Of a stretch of 64,000 bases of DNA, positions 45,401-53,799 are shown one piece after another. Below the pieces are notes generated by a model that was not told the DNA's origin, made no database searches, and saw nothing but the letters and a program-made list of their open reading frames with translations. Where the stretch lies: positions 16,814,951 to 16,878,950 of the forward strand of contig NW_020654422.1 in assembly GCF_003589595.1 (NCBI RefSeq). The letters run 5' to 3'. The stretch comes from Hyposmocoma kahamanoa (lineage: Eukaryota; Arthropoda; Insecta; Lepidoptera; Cosmopterigidae). The position numbers were made by a program, and so were the translations under genes. Positions within the stretch are counted from its first letter, which is position 1. Each line of letters opens with the position of its first letter.

Positions 45401-46544
45401 CGGATGCCGTGCGCCAACGCACTCATGCTTACCTTTCAAATAAAGATTACTTGATTTTGACTAACAATACAGTTATAAAATGTTTAAAACAAAATTAATC
45501 GCACTGTATGCATGCTACTTTATATACACACCTTCTTTACGTAAATTAAATATCTAATACTTATACCCTTTTGGGGCACGTTTGTAAAAAACTATTTGTT
45601 TCATTTTCCAGTCGTACACGAGAAGATATTCATAGTGTTCATGATAGCCGCTCTCCTCCACATGCTGTGTCGAGCGAAGGTTGGCTGCGTGGCCAGTGAC
45701 GTTGTAGAACCAGTGAGGACCAACAAACTTGTATGGATATTGTTCTATGTAGCCATCACTGCTACAGTGGGCCTTATTATCCACTTCTTAAGGCATCGAC
45801 TTTTGTGTCGTCCTTTAGGTAAGAGTTATTTTTTATGGTATGAAGTGACGTGACGAGTTCGACAAGTTTGTCGTGCGTCTCATGGTAAACGACACGCCTG
45901 TCCACAGCAGTTGCAATACTTTAGATCGATTTACATCGCAAGATCTGAAGGGCACTGCCACTGCGTCCTTCGCCTTGAGACATATGTCGAAACGTCCCAT
46001 ATGCCTGTAATTTCACTAGCACCCTTACCCTTCAATACTGGAACGCAGTAGCCGCCAAGCATTAATGTGAGCATTACTGCTTGGCGGCAGAAATAGGTAA
46101 GGTAGCAGTACTTCCCTGGACAAACTCTTTCCGAATAACTCTACTACCAAAAAGTACAATTATAGTGTAATTTGGTACTAGTAACGATTGCGTAACAGAT
46201 TTTCTAATGTTCCTTAAAAGAAACCTGATTTTAAAAGAAACCTAGATATGTTACCCTTGACGAGGCCTTAATACCGATGCACTTCGAATGACCAACAAAG
46301 ATAATGATGTGTAATATCACCCCACATTACGTTCTACAGCTTATAGAATTCGTCCGTAGTATGACGAGAAAAGATGGGTTTAGTATCTCATAGAAAATTT
46401 TTCAACATTCCAGCTTTCACCTGGTTCTCAGTGTGCGAGTACATCTTAGCAACCGCCAACATGGCGTTCCATGCCATCGTGGTCCGGGACCTACCCTTGC
46501 ACCAGCTCCAAGTGGTCTGCCCAACGCGTAACAAAACCGAATAG
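33290..46544 (+). CDS. PGAP2: PGAP2, post-GPI attachment to proteins factor 2 (6 exons, complete)
   Basis: Exons 33290-33409, 34237-34368, 38989-39150, 44421-44526, 45612-45818 and 46414-46544 join in frame to 858 nt, 285 residues plus TAG. The protein follows human PGAP2 (about 254 residues) closely: a first membrane helix ('LTALWLPLGALIFCYVTASM'), 'ETHCRVYNVVPSISAITG', the family signature 'PQRYVWRICIAFHLGPRLLI', 'NFVEVFALTGVTYVSNRENY', 'VHEKIFIVFMIAALLHMLCR', 'WILFYVAITATVGLIIHFLR' and 'CEYILATANMAFHAIVVRDL'. It belongs to the FRAG1/DRAM/Sfk1 family, multipass proteins of the Golgi. PGAP2 is needed when GPI-anchored proteins regain a saturated fatty acid at the anchor's sn-2 position. The N-terminal 35 residues are hydrophilic and longer than in human, and the start could differ. 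No damage seen. Confidence 0.96.
34237..34368 (+). CDS. PGAP2: PGAP2 exon 2: first membrane helix
   Basis: 132 nt, phase 0 in and out; acceptor tatttacag, donor GTAAGT. Encodes 'GVLWTCGLREICLTALWLPL' then 'GALIFCYVTASMFQADDIHE' and 'THCR'; the conserved THC sits as in human PGAP2. Confidence 0.93.
34700..35158 (+). repeat. Interspersed repeat family B, copy 4
   Basis: Full-length copy in PGAP2 intron 2: starts aaccgactccaaaaaaggag and ends gtactctgtactgagat. It runs straight into a family A copy. Confidence 0.85.
35156..35490 (+). repeat. Interspersed repeat family A, copy 2
   Basis: gacggaatgaacaaatcgtg, cgcctgtccataacagttgc, agatctgaaaggcactgcc, attactgcttggcggcagaa, ggacgaactcttta and ggagctctactact in family order. 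Confidence 0.85.
35500..37130. other. PGAP2 intron 2, unassigned
   Basis: AT-rich intron sequence; no repeats recognised and no exon found. Confidence 0.5.
37138..37345. mobile_element. Palindromic MITE family C, copy 1
   Basis: Left end acctaatttcggtggcaatt then tttattattta; the right side has taataataaaaatttacac in inverted orientation; the centre is gaaacattatttaatattcg. Other copies: 37935, 39509, 41710, 51405. Confidence 0.8.
37935..38115. mobile_element. Palindromic MITE family C, copy 2
   Basis: tacctaatttcggtagcaat on the left and aaattgtcaccgaaattagg on the right; ends ..attaacctgaaaatt. Confidence 0.8.
38989..39150 (+). CDS. PGAP2: PGAP2 exon 3: PQRYVWR signature
   Basis: 162 nt, phase 0; acceptor ttgttttcag, donor GTATTG. 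Encodes 'PSISAITGISPQRYVWRICI' and 'AFHLGPRLLIGSLYYNYHKE'; human reads [21 protein letters not shown]. Confidence 0.95.
39440..39926 (-). repeat. Interspersed repeat family B, copy 5, interrupted by MITE C
   Basis: Reverse strand starts accgatctcaaaaaagcgga and ends in acttgacaaatag. The MITE at 39509-39717 interrupts it; copy 6 is uninterrupted at the same place. Confidence 0.75.
39509..39717. mobile_element. Palindromic MITE family C, copy 3 (best preserved)
   Basis: Nearly perfect arms: attttcaggttagttttctg, then acctaatttcggtggcaatt and tttattattta, against the reverse of aataataaaaattgccaccg plus aaatta and aaactaacctgaaaat. Confidence 0.85.
40246..40512 (-). repeat. Interspersed repeat family B, copy 6
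   Basis: Reverse strand: accgacttcaaaaaagaagg, aggttctcaattggactgca, and inward to tttgatcgatttcaataaaa. 5' part only. Confidence 0.8.
40615..40880 (+). repeat. Interspersed repeat family A, copy 3
   Basis: ttttttttttataatactaa lead, then gtgacgggacgaaaaagtcg, tgcacctggtggtaagtgac, cattactgcttggcggcaga and ggacgaattctttcgc. A middle part is deleted. Confidence 0.85.
41127..41430 (-). repeat. tRNA-derived SINE (cccagcaatgggacg type)
   Basis: Reverse strand: tRNA-like head with B box gggttcgaatccgggctcac, body gatgaaacctgtacgtcgaa and gtgtcccaatccaaatcggg, and the characteristic end gagtccacgcccagcaatgg plus gacg. This ending is one of the commonest SINE signatures in Lepidoptera, in my recollection. 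Confidence 0.85.
41460..41690 (-). repeat. LINE 3' tail with (AGAAT)n
   Basis: tagaatagaatagaatagaa microsatellite followed by tcgtttatttcatgttatca; on the reverse strand this reads as a LINE 3' UTR ending in an (ATTCT)n tail. Confidence 0.6.
41710..41890. mobile_element. Palindromic MITE family C, copy 4
   Basis: ctatctaattttcgtggcaa on the left and aaaatttacacggaaattag on the right. Confidence 0.75.
42676..42840. mobile_element. Palindromic MITE (gggtcgtattctagaact ends)
   Basis: Arms gggttgtattctaaaactct, attcaatgctcaagtcagga and the reverse of tcctaacttgagcattgagt, agagttctagaatacgaccc. 165 bp, non-coding. Confidence 0.75.
42855..43507 (+). mobile_element. 5'-truncated non-LTR retrotransposon, C-terminal ORF2 fragment
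   Basis: A frame open from about 42855 to the stop at 43448 contains 'HKLASKKLGMLNRAKQYFSP', 'KTQVAPHMEHCSHRWAGAHK', 'LDSIQRRAVRIIDDPKLTDV' and 'SRSFLPRTCKAWNDLPPEVF' followed by 'FKKRVYRAL'. This is the well-known C-terminal region of Jockey-type ORF2 in Lepidoptera, downstream of the reverse transcriptase. The upstream part was never inserted or is lost. A short 3' UTR ends attacattaaaaaaa. It lies in PGAP2 intron 3 and is not a host gene despite a clean 183-codon frame. Confidence 0.85.
43508..43615 (+). repeat. Interspersed repeat family A, copy 4 (3' part only)
   Basis: gaacgcagtaatgttcgcat, aaaataggtaaggtggcagt and gacgatgtctttcgcgaaga follow the LINE tail directly. Confidence 0.75.
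43828..43859. repeat. Perfect 14-bp hairpin
   Basis: ggcttgtccgatac - caat - gtatcggacaagcc. Confidence 0.8.
44421..44526 (+). CDS. PGAP2: PGAP2 exon 4
   Basis: 106 nt, phase 0 in and phase 1 out; acceptor cttcgttccag, donor GTAAGT. Encodes 'ARVLATKLGNAYCWLNFVEV' and 'FALTGVTYVSNRENY', equivalent to human [24 protein letters not shown]. Confidence 0.93.
44656..44925 (+). repeat. Interspersed repeat family A, copy 5
   Basis: tagtcgtgcgcctagtggta, acgcctatccatgacagttg, cactgcgcccgtcaccctga and taaggtggcagtatttccct; in PGAP2 intron 4. Confidence 0.85.
45612..45818 (+). CDS. PGAP2: PGAP2 exon 5
   Basis: 207 nt, phase 1 in and out; acceptor cattttccag, donor GTAAGA. Encodes two membrane helices around 'HEKIFIVFMIAALLHMLCRA' and 'LVWILFYVAITATVGLIIHF'. 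A family A repeat begins about 20 bp past the donor. Confidence 0.94.
45840..46150 (+). repeat. Interspersed repeat family A, copy 6
   Basis: Fills most of PGAP2 intron 5: tgacgtgacgagttcgacaa, tgtcgtgcgtctcatggtaa, gcattactgcttggcggcag and ggacaaactctttccgaat. Confidence 0.85.
46414..46544 (+). CDS. PGAP2: PGAP2 exon 6 and stop
   Basis: 131 nt, phase 1 in; acceptor caacattccag. Encodes 'AFTWFSVCEYILATANMAFH' then 'AIVVRDLPLHQLQVVCPTRN' and stop TAG at 46542. The EY..ATANMAFH helix matches human EYTVVLTNMAFH. Confidence 0.95.
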
Positions 46545-46718
46545 CATTGTAACAGTCGTAGATTAGTTTCAATGCGTTGTAGGTAGGGATTTTATTGGTT
46601 TTTATTTATTACTTTTCATTCAACATATACTTTAAATGAAATTCCAAACAGCGTAAAAGGCACCAAATTCAACATCAGGGTTTATGTTCTGTAATGGTTT
46701 GGAAGTCTGTCTACAAAC

Positions 46719-47117
46719 TGTTACAATATTGGTTATGGACTAGAACCGGAGCCAATAAATTAAGAAAATATATTGTCTTTGGGTGGCCGGAATGGAGGCA
46801 AAAGTCGAGGATAATTTGTCCTGTAATAAAATATAAAAATAAAGTCAATGTACGTTTGGCATTATACATAGGTTGCATGTTTTACCTAGGGCTGGACATT
46901 CGTATCTGTGTTTTTGCAATATTTTTTTAATATGTATGTTGGATTTCAAAATTTTCATTTATGTTAATTATACATAGAATAAACACGTACATTGATCGTA
47001 TTTTTATATTTTATTACGGGACAAATTAGCCTCCACTTTTGCCTCCATTACGGCCACCCAAAGACAATATATTTTCTAGTTTATTGGCTCCGGTTCTGGT
47101 GTATAACCAATTGTAAC
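46719..47117. repeat. Large inverted repeat just 3' of PGAP2
   Basis: Left arm 46719-46855 and right arm 46985-47117 pair over accggagccaataaa, aaaatatattgtctttgggt, ggccg.aatggaggcaaaag, taataaaatataaaaata and tcaatgtacgt, separated by 129 nt. No coding sequence. Either a MITE or the hairpin-forming end of the PGAP2 3' UTR. The first AATAAA signals after the PGAP2 stop (46754, 46825, 46838) are all in the left arm. Confidence 0.85.
46754..46843 (+). terminator. Candidate PGAP2 polyadenylation signals
   Basis: AATAAA at 46754-46759, 46825-46830 and 46838-46843, starting 210 nt after the PGAP2 stop codon. No AATAAA lies between the stop and 46754. Confidence 0.4.
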
Positions 47118-49750
47118 ACAAATAATAGCCTTGACGTAAATTTTACTAAAGTCTCGTAGAGACAGCACTTCAAGCCTTTGTTTAAATATCGCCTTAAGAG
47201 CAACAAACAAGATCTGTCAATGTGTAGCACGATATGCTGCCGTCCGTACATATTTTGACCAAATTACGTTAAAATGTCCTGTACTATGATCAAGACTAAA
47301 ATACTGAACTTTAATTGGGCGAACTATCCAATAACTGTATAAATAGTTATGTTAAACAATTTTTTTTTTATTATTGGGATCAATAAACCGTTACACGTTA
47401 CCAATATCCCGTTACCCACAGATTGTGTAAACAGTTTATGGATTTCAGTAAATACTACTGCACTCCTAATTCAGTGATGTCATTACCAATAAATAACTCC
47501 AACTCTAAATCAAGAATATATATCGTCGAGGATAGTGCAAATACGCGTAACTAGCATTTAATTATGACTCTCCATTTCGGTAATTTAGTGGCCAAATGAA
47601 ATACGCGTAAATGTCGTGGAAAACAAATTAGCATGATTTACGAGAATCTATTGTTATCAGTCCGTAGACAACATAAATTAATGCGTACTATCATTGACTT
47701 ACAATTATATGGACGTCGGGTCCGCGCTAAAAAGTGTCCGAACTTATAGGGCGTTAAAATCGTATACAGAGCGTCATTTACGCTTTAGTCTTCGTTTGTT
47801 CGACTGACAGCGAAGCAAGCAAAATTCGACAGTACTGCGATGACATTACAATTTAAATTCAACGTTTTAGCTTTTTCATATTCCTTTACATGTCACTACG
47901 TTTAAATAGGTTGACTTGGGACATTTTTTTCGTGGTTTTTGTATTAGACCCGTCGTCCATTTATTTGTAAGTCAATGCGTACTATGCAAAAATTCAAATA
48001 ACAAATAACGTTAAATCCTTCTCCTGTGAAATTTGGTTTCGTGCAGATACGCGCATTTTACCAACACTACATACGCGGATTTGCACGATCCCTGACGATA
48101 TAGTAATGTAATTATGGTTGTATGTACAGGGCCCTCTTATGTCTATTGACATCAATCGGTGAGAGCATTTACAACAAATAATATTTTATTTGACGAACAT
48201 GCGAAAAGGAAATCTCTTCCAACTCAAAAATACCAAGAATGTGGTAGCCATTTGTACAGAAACGTGATTATAAAACTATTATTACAAAACCTATAAACAA
48301 TAGAAAAATAGGTACATCAAACAGAATTAGCTCTTGTAGCTTAGTCACCGTGTACGACATAACCCTCTCACCTCGATAAAAAGCTTGGACAATTGCTTCC
48401 AAAGAAATCACTTCCACAAAATCCATTCGTAATCAAAAGCCTGACTCAGCTATAAAAATGTATGAAGGTCAGACTACCTACATATATAGTTATATAGAAT
48501 AGAAAAAGAAAACATTTCTACGTATTCAGCATAAAGTTTATTTTGTCACAAAAAAAATACTTTTCGCTCAAAATTTGTGGCGTAGTTATAAAGACGTCAA
48601 CATCGATAGAGTTTATTTGCTACATAATTAAATAAGAGCAATACTTTCAAGAATACGATTTTGAATAAGAAACTAGATTTTATCAGATTTTGTCCTTATT
48701 ATATCAAGAAAAATCTGAAATTAAACTAGTAAACCACCACAGATTTAATAATCAAGAAATCTTAATAAAAAACTAATATCCGGACAACAGATCTAGAAAC
48801 CAAACAAAGGAAAAAAATAATAAATAAGATAACTTAAAAATTTGGTGCCCAAAAACCTTGCTGCCTTCGTCAATCCCTATACAGAGGATGCCCGTTCGGT
48901 CCGTCAATTCGGCGTGTTAAGCAGCAATAAATTGCACGCATTTTTGTTTCTACATATAATATAAATTCCTTATCTGAATTCAGGAAGTCATTCCTTTCGA
49001 GACTTACCGTAGTCGAGAAAAAATCTTATTCACGACAGATTCCTATTCTCATAAATATAACGCGTAGGTATTTCTTTACAAATTATCAAATACCTACCGC
49101 TGTCATTAAAAGGTGCAAAATATAGTTATAAAAACGACTACCGTAGATACGTTACAAACTAGTAAATAAAACACACATTAAATTAGCAGCTTTAAGTAAC
49201 AAGTGCTTTCCAATGCCTATTTTAATAAGTTAGCCATAATGAAATTTTTATAGAAGAGCCGTAGATAATATTTAGATACCTACCTAAATGTAAACTTCAT
49301 TTTAAGTTAACGTCTCGTTTAAGATGTAGAAAATACTAGATGTACTTAAGTGCAATTGTAAGTTCTCTAACCAAGAAGATGAAGATTGAATTAAGTAAAT
49401 AATGAACTGGAATGAAAGGTAATGTACAGTTTGGGAAAGATTTGCAAATACTGCTACAATTCGCATCTTAACCAATAAATGTGTCTGTGTAAAAATACAA
49501 TTTCAGTATTCGACACAATTCGTATTCCCTAATTAAAATTACATTTGGATATTTTTGCTTACGTAAAGGAAGTTATGACTTCCTAACGATTGCCATTATA
49601 CTGAGAAAAACAATTATTTTACAAAAAAAATACTTTGGAAAAAATACAACTAAAATTTCAACGACGAATATTTCTTACAAACTAACATCGTCAACAATAT
49701 TTTATGTTTTAGCGAAACTATGTAAATATTTGAGCGCAATAAAATTATGC
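47118..49750. other. Intergenic, unassigned
   Basis: AT-rich, no open coding segment, no recognised repeat. Includes a short direct repeat of aatacgcgtaa (about 47541 and 47599). Confidence 0.5.
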
Positions 49751-49761
49751 GTTTTCTTTAA

Positions 49762-49945
49762 GAAATGAAACTATTTTCTCGGACCTTTATTTACAACGTT
49801 ACCTACGTTTCGGGCCCTTTACAGGCCCCATGGTCATGGCTGACTAAGATGTGGTATGACCATGGGACCTGTAAAGGGCCCGAAACGTTGGTTTATTTGA
49901 AAAACAAATACACGCGATTTAGATCCGAAAAAATAGTTTCATTTC
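49762..49945. mobile_element. Palindromic repeat centred on gggccctttacaggcccc
   Basis: Ends gaaatgaaactatttt and its reverse complement. The core acgtttcgggccctttacag and ccatggtcatg occur as an inverted pair around a 20-nt centre (gctgactaagatgtggta). A half copy lies at 21581-21677. Confidence 0.8.
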
Positions 49946-50690
49946 CTATGCGTAACAATCGCGACATCCTAAGAAATCGTTTTTGTAAAGTTATTTAAGT
50001 AATTTCGTGTAAAAATTCCAAATACTTGGTTTTCGTCGTATAATGACGACGTTACCTTGATTCTTATAGCTTTACTTAAAGTAAAAATAAATAAAAATCT
50101 TGATAAAGGACCAAATTTGTTGTCACCAGACATATCCTAATAACTTTAAGTTTATTAAAGTTGTTCTAAAATGGTCGTATAAGAATGTAACAAAAGCTGG
50201 TAATACGTGTTATTACTTCATTTAAAGTTAGCATTTTTTTTTAAATTACGGAATATCTAGCGCATGAAAAAGATATGTATAATTTTTTATTATTAATGCA
50301 AATGTTCCCGTGCTCACATAATTTGCACAATGTCTGTCGAACAGTTTGCCCTGGGATGAATCACTTTTTTGGTATTTTTGGCGAAAAATATCATTCATAA
50401 AAATCTACATGAACAATACTTGCGATGCATCATAGTAAAAAAAGAAGGAATAATGAAATCAATAATTAATAATGAAATAAAGTTATCAAAATGAGTCGAT
50501 CGAGCCAAGTTTATAGACTATGGAGTACTTTCAGTACCCTTAAATGGAGTAACTTTTGACATTTTCGTCTAATTATCAACAACGATTCAGACACTGCTCA
50601 TTTTATATGAGGACACAACTCATGTCATATTTAACGGGCGACAGCCAATGACATCGATTTTCAAAGCAAGAGACGCCTTTACGTAGTACC
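49946..50690. other. Intergenic, unassigned
   Basis: AT-rich, no gene or repeat recognised. Confidence 0.5.
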
Positions 50691-50696
50691 TCAGTT

Positions 50697-50875
50697 TGTT
50701 TTTTTTTTATGATGGCAAGTGATCTAAGGGGCACTCCCACTGCGCCCGTCACCCTGAGACACAAGTTGATAAGTCCCATAGTGTTCACATTACTGCTTGG
50801 CGGCAGTAATAAATAACGTGGAAATATAACAATTATACTTCCCCGGAAAAACTCTTTCACAAGTAGAGGCACTTG
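50697..50875 (+). repeat. Interspersed repeat family A, copy 7 (internally deleted)
   Basis: tttgttttttttttatgatg lead, ctgcgcccgtcaccctgaga and cattactgcttggcggcagt, then ggaaaaactctttcacaag. Confidence 0.75.
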
Positions 50876-51404
50876 CGCATTTAAGGGTACTTACATAAAA
50901 ACTGAGTACATATTTATAACTAGATTTATCGAAAACAATATTCTACAAAACGACACCAATCATTAGCAACTAAGCGTAGTGTGCAAAATATTGTATGAAT
51001 AATTGATAGTAAGAACAAAACACAGCATTATGAAACAGAATGACGATACTTACAAAATGTATCTAATTCGAAAAAGTGATGTTCGGTATTGATATTTTGT
51101 TAAAATGGACTTAACAACGTACAAAATTGTAAGTAAACTTAGAAGTAGGTATATAATAGATAACATGCATTATAATGAGTTCGCACAAGTTGTATGCACT
51201 ATACATTGGTACTTATCTACCTACATACGTTTTTTTAATAAATAACACATTGTTTATTCATTAAATACGTACTTAGTTATATATAATTAGTTCAGTATTT
51301 ATTAAAATAATATAAAAGTTTTGCTTATTTAATATCTACGTAATTATAATACACGAAAAACGCAAAATTTTGTTTCAGGTGGTATGCTATGGTCCTGTAT
51401 ATTT

Positions 51405-51560
51405 ATGGGTAATTGTTTGGTTACTGTTCTCTAGTTGGCAATTTTTAGTATATATATATTCTAGAATATTATCATGAACTATTGTTTTATATATTCGATT
51501 TATTTCGATTAATAAAAATTGCTACGGAAATTAAGTAGAGAAAACTAACTCGAAAATTGC
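51405..51560. mobile_element. Palindromic MITE family C, copy 5
   Basis: ggttactgttctctagttgg and caatttttagtatatata on the left; aataaaaattgctacggaaa, ttaagtagagaaaactaac on the right. The only copy outside PGAP2. Confidence 0.7.
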
Positions 51561-52179
51561 CCATTTACAAAAAAAATTGGATGAAAGTGATGTTATTCCT
51601 TTTTAGATTAAAATACTAAGAAGGTATGATCGAATGTCCACTGTGCTCAGTGGAGTGGTGAACAAAACATAGAAAGATATATAGGTAATAGGTAATGTTA
51701 TAAGTTAATAGATATTCAATTTTTATATTTCTACAAATGTAAAACTTGAAACGGTAATGTTTGGACAAAAAAATATGCAAAGCTTTGGTGAAACACACAG
51801 TGCCATGACATACTACCTTACTTTACATTGTTCACGGTTGAATTTTAAATCAGCGTAAGTAACATTTTGTCGGTGATAACATTTGTTAATCTTAGTAAGA
51901 CATATGAAAAGTCATTAACATTAAATTATTCTACACTCCGGGACACAACAGTCGAACCACCTTGCATTTTTATTCTTAGAGATTCTTATTTTATCCAAGA
52001 TATTGTCATCATCGAAGAAAAAGTTTTGCCCGGTTTTACAAATACAAATTTCCAATAAGAACGTGAAATTGATTTATATACCAGTTTCCAAATTGCGGAA
52101 TAGTTTTTGATCAAGCAAACATTGTTTAAGCTCTGAGCTTCTAATACTGAAAATACATGGTGCCTCGAATTAAGCCTTT

Positions 52180-52250
52180 ATTCTCATAAGGACAGATTCT
52201 CAATAGGACGGATTCTCAAGAAGACGGATTCTCATGAAGACAAATTCTCA
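52180..52250 (+). repeat. 16-bp tandem repeat, 4-5 units
   Basis: Units attctcataaggacag, attctcaataggacgg, attctcaagaagacgg, attctcatgaagacaa and a partial attctcaaaa. Confidence 0.8.
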
Positions 52251-52849
52251 AAAAACCGGAAAGTGTACAGGTGCACGCAAAAGTATTTGAAATACGCCTC
52301 GGTAACATAAGTTTAACGTATGTCTGCATGTTCCTTGCGCGTTGGTTACTTTTTGTATGGGCCTTTAAATAGTACTTTTTTTTGTCGTCGTGGCGATAAT
52401 TGAGGATGCCTATCATTGAGGGATGCCTATTTCTAGCGTCTGGGTGTGTATTGTTTCAGGTTCTAAGTTAAACGATATAATTGCACAATTTGGGAAGTCG
52501 TGTGTTTTTAGTGCATAATTATCATTTCTGTATTTAATTAAGTGTTAAAATGAAATAGTTAGATTGTTGTTATTATTATTCTTATATCAGTGATTATATC
52601 GGTTGTAAAATACAATTAATTGTTCTCCTATAATGTATTTCTTGGATTGACAACTTAAATTGAAAAATATTTTTGTGAAAAAGTACAATAAAAACTAAAA
52701 ACTAATATAATTTCGTCGTTTTGTTCAACAAATTTGAGTACTTAATAATGAAATAAAGTGATCATTGCCCATATAGTTATTTTATTCTTCGGAATCTTAG
52801 TAAAAAACGTGTAACATTCTACAGCACACGTATTTAGTAACAAAAATTA

Positions 52850-52901
52850 GCGCCATCTAAAATCTTAATAGTGAATACGTAAAATGACGATAGATGGCGC
52901 C
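52850..52901. promoter_or_regulatory. Inverted pair of gcgccatcta words (CTCF-like)
   Basis: gcgccatcta at 52850-52859 and tagatggcgc at 52891-52900, facing each other. On the plus strand, 52887-52901 matches the YAGRKGGCRSY core of the CTCF consensus. They lie about 60 bp before a YY1-like site and a likely first exon. Confidence 0.4.
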
Positions 52902-52954
52902 ACCAGTCTGGCTTGATAGAAATAGAAAACATTCGCTCTCTGTCGTACGTTTCC

Positions 52955-52965
52955 AAGATGGCGGC
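52955..52965 (+). promoter_or_regulatory. YY1/Pho-like site AAGATGGCGGC
   Basis: Exact match to the canonical YY1 word AAGATGGCGGC, commonly placed at transcription starts of animal housekeeping genes. Supports a promoter here; motif match only. Confidence 0.45.
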
Positions 52966-53268
52966 ACACGCAAGCTAGGCAGGTAGCAAATATGAGAGTG
53001 TGAGTGTATACGTGCACAAAATTTCACGTTTGACCACTCTGGACACGCACACGAATAAACAAAACCGGGCGTGCGCGGGGCAAGGGGAGTAACGTCCGTG
53101 AAGTTGTGTCAGCTTATGCGCAAACGAGGTGCGCATTCGTCGCGTGCGTTGTCGGGATTCTTTGTGCCATTCTTCGCATACCAATAAGAGTATATTCTTT
53201 AAATTTACTACTAAATTAACATTAAATCAAAATTCGCCCCTTCACCTCATCTTCAAACATCGCAATAG
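52965..53268 (+). other. Candidate non-coding first exon of a third gene
   Basis: The segment is less AT-rich and has many CpGs compared with its surroundings. It ends cgcaatag/GTAAGTGA, a consensus donor at 53269. The 5' limit is arbitrary. No long frame, so it would be 5' UTR. The next exon was not found. Confidence 0.4.
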
Positions 53269-53763
53269 GTAAGTGAAAATAATTTTTTGAGTGATTTTCA
53301 TACAATTAACTCGAGATTTCGGTGATTTTTGTTCGGGAATGTCAACAATGCGATCGCGATCCTGCAATATTTTACATAGTTGTCGCGTTTGCTTCGCTTC
53401 GACTTCCGGTCGTTCGGGTGTCGGCATTTCGCGATGTAAACATTATCTAGTTTTAGATTTTGACCGCGTTTAGGTAAAATGTTGGGAATGAAGTGTGCTC
53501 AAGGTGCTTTTGTGTTGTTGATTTCGCCCGAGTGTGCTTACTGGGATGGCGCAATTTTCGAAAGACGCGGTATGGTATCGTTCGCTCGCGATACACTTCA
53601 GTCGCGTTGGTGGGTGCATGCGATTTGACGTATTCTGCGCGTGGTGATGTCACTTGTCAGCTTATTTTATGAAATGTCAAGCGGTTTTCATGTAACGTGC
53701 GAGTGAATGGTAAACAAATTGACAGTGAAATTGATATTGATGCAGTGAATTTTAACAAGTGAC

Positions 53764-53797
53764 ATGGACTGTTATTATTCGAAATTTTATCCAAGGC
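53764..53797 (+). CDS. Candidate alternative first coding exon
   Basis: ATG in the good context gtgacATGGac opens 'MDCYYSKFYPR' and runs to C/GTAAGT at 53798 (phase 1); unspliced, the frame stops 16 codons later. The GC-richer stretch 53.3-53.7 kb upstream could be its promoter or 5' UTR. No downstream exon was recognised, so the product is unknown. Confidence 0.25.
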
Positions 53798-53799
53798 GT

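Noticed and set aside
53242..53427. Minus-strand frame as an exon of a divergent gene
   Set aside because: No splice sites in phase and no family resemblance; the strong donors are on the plus strand.
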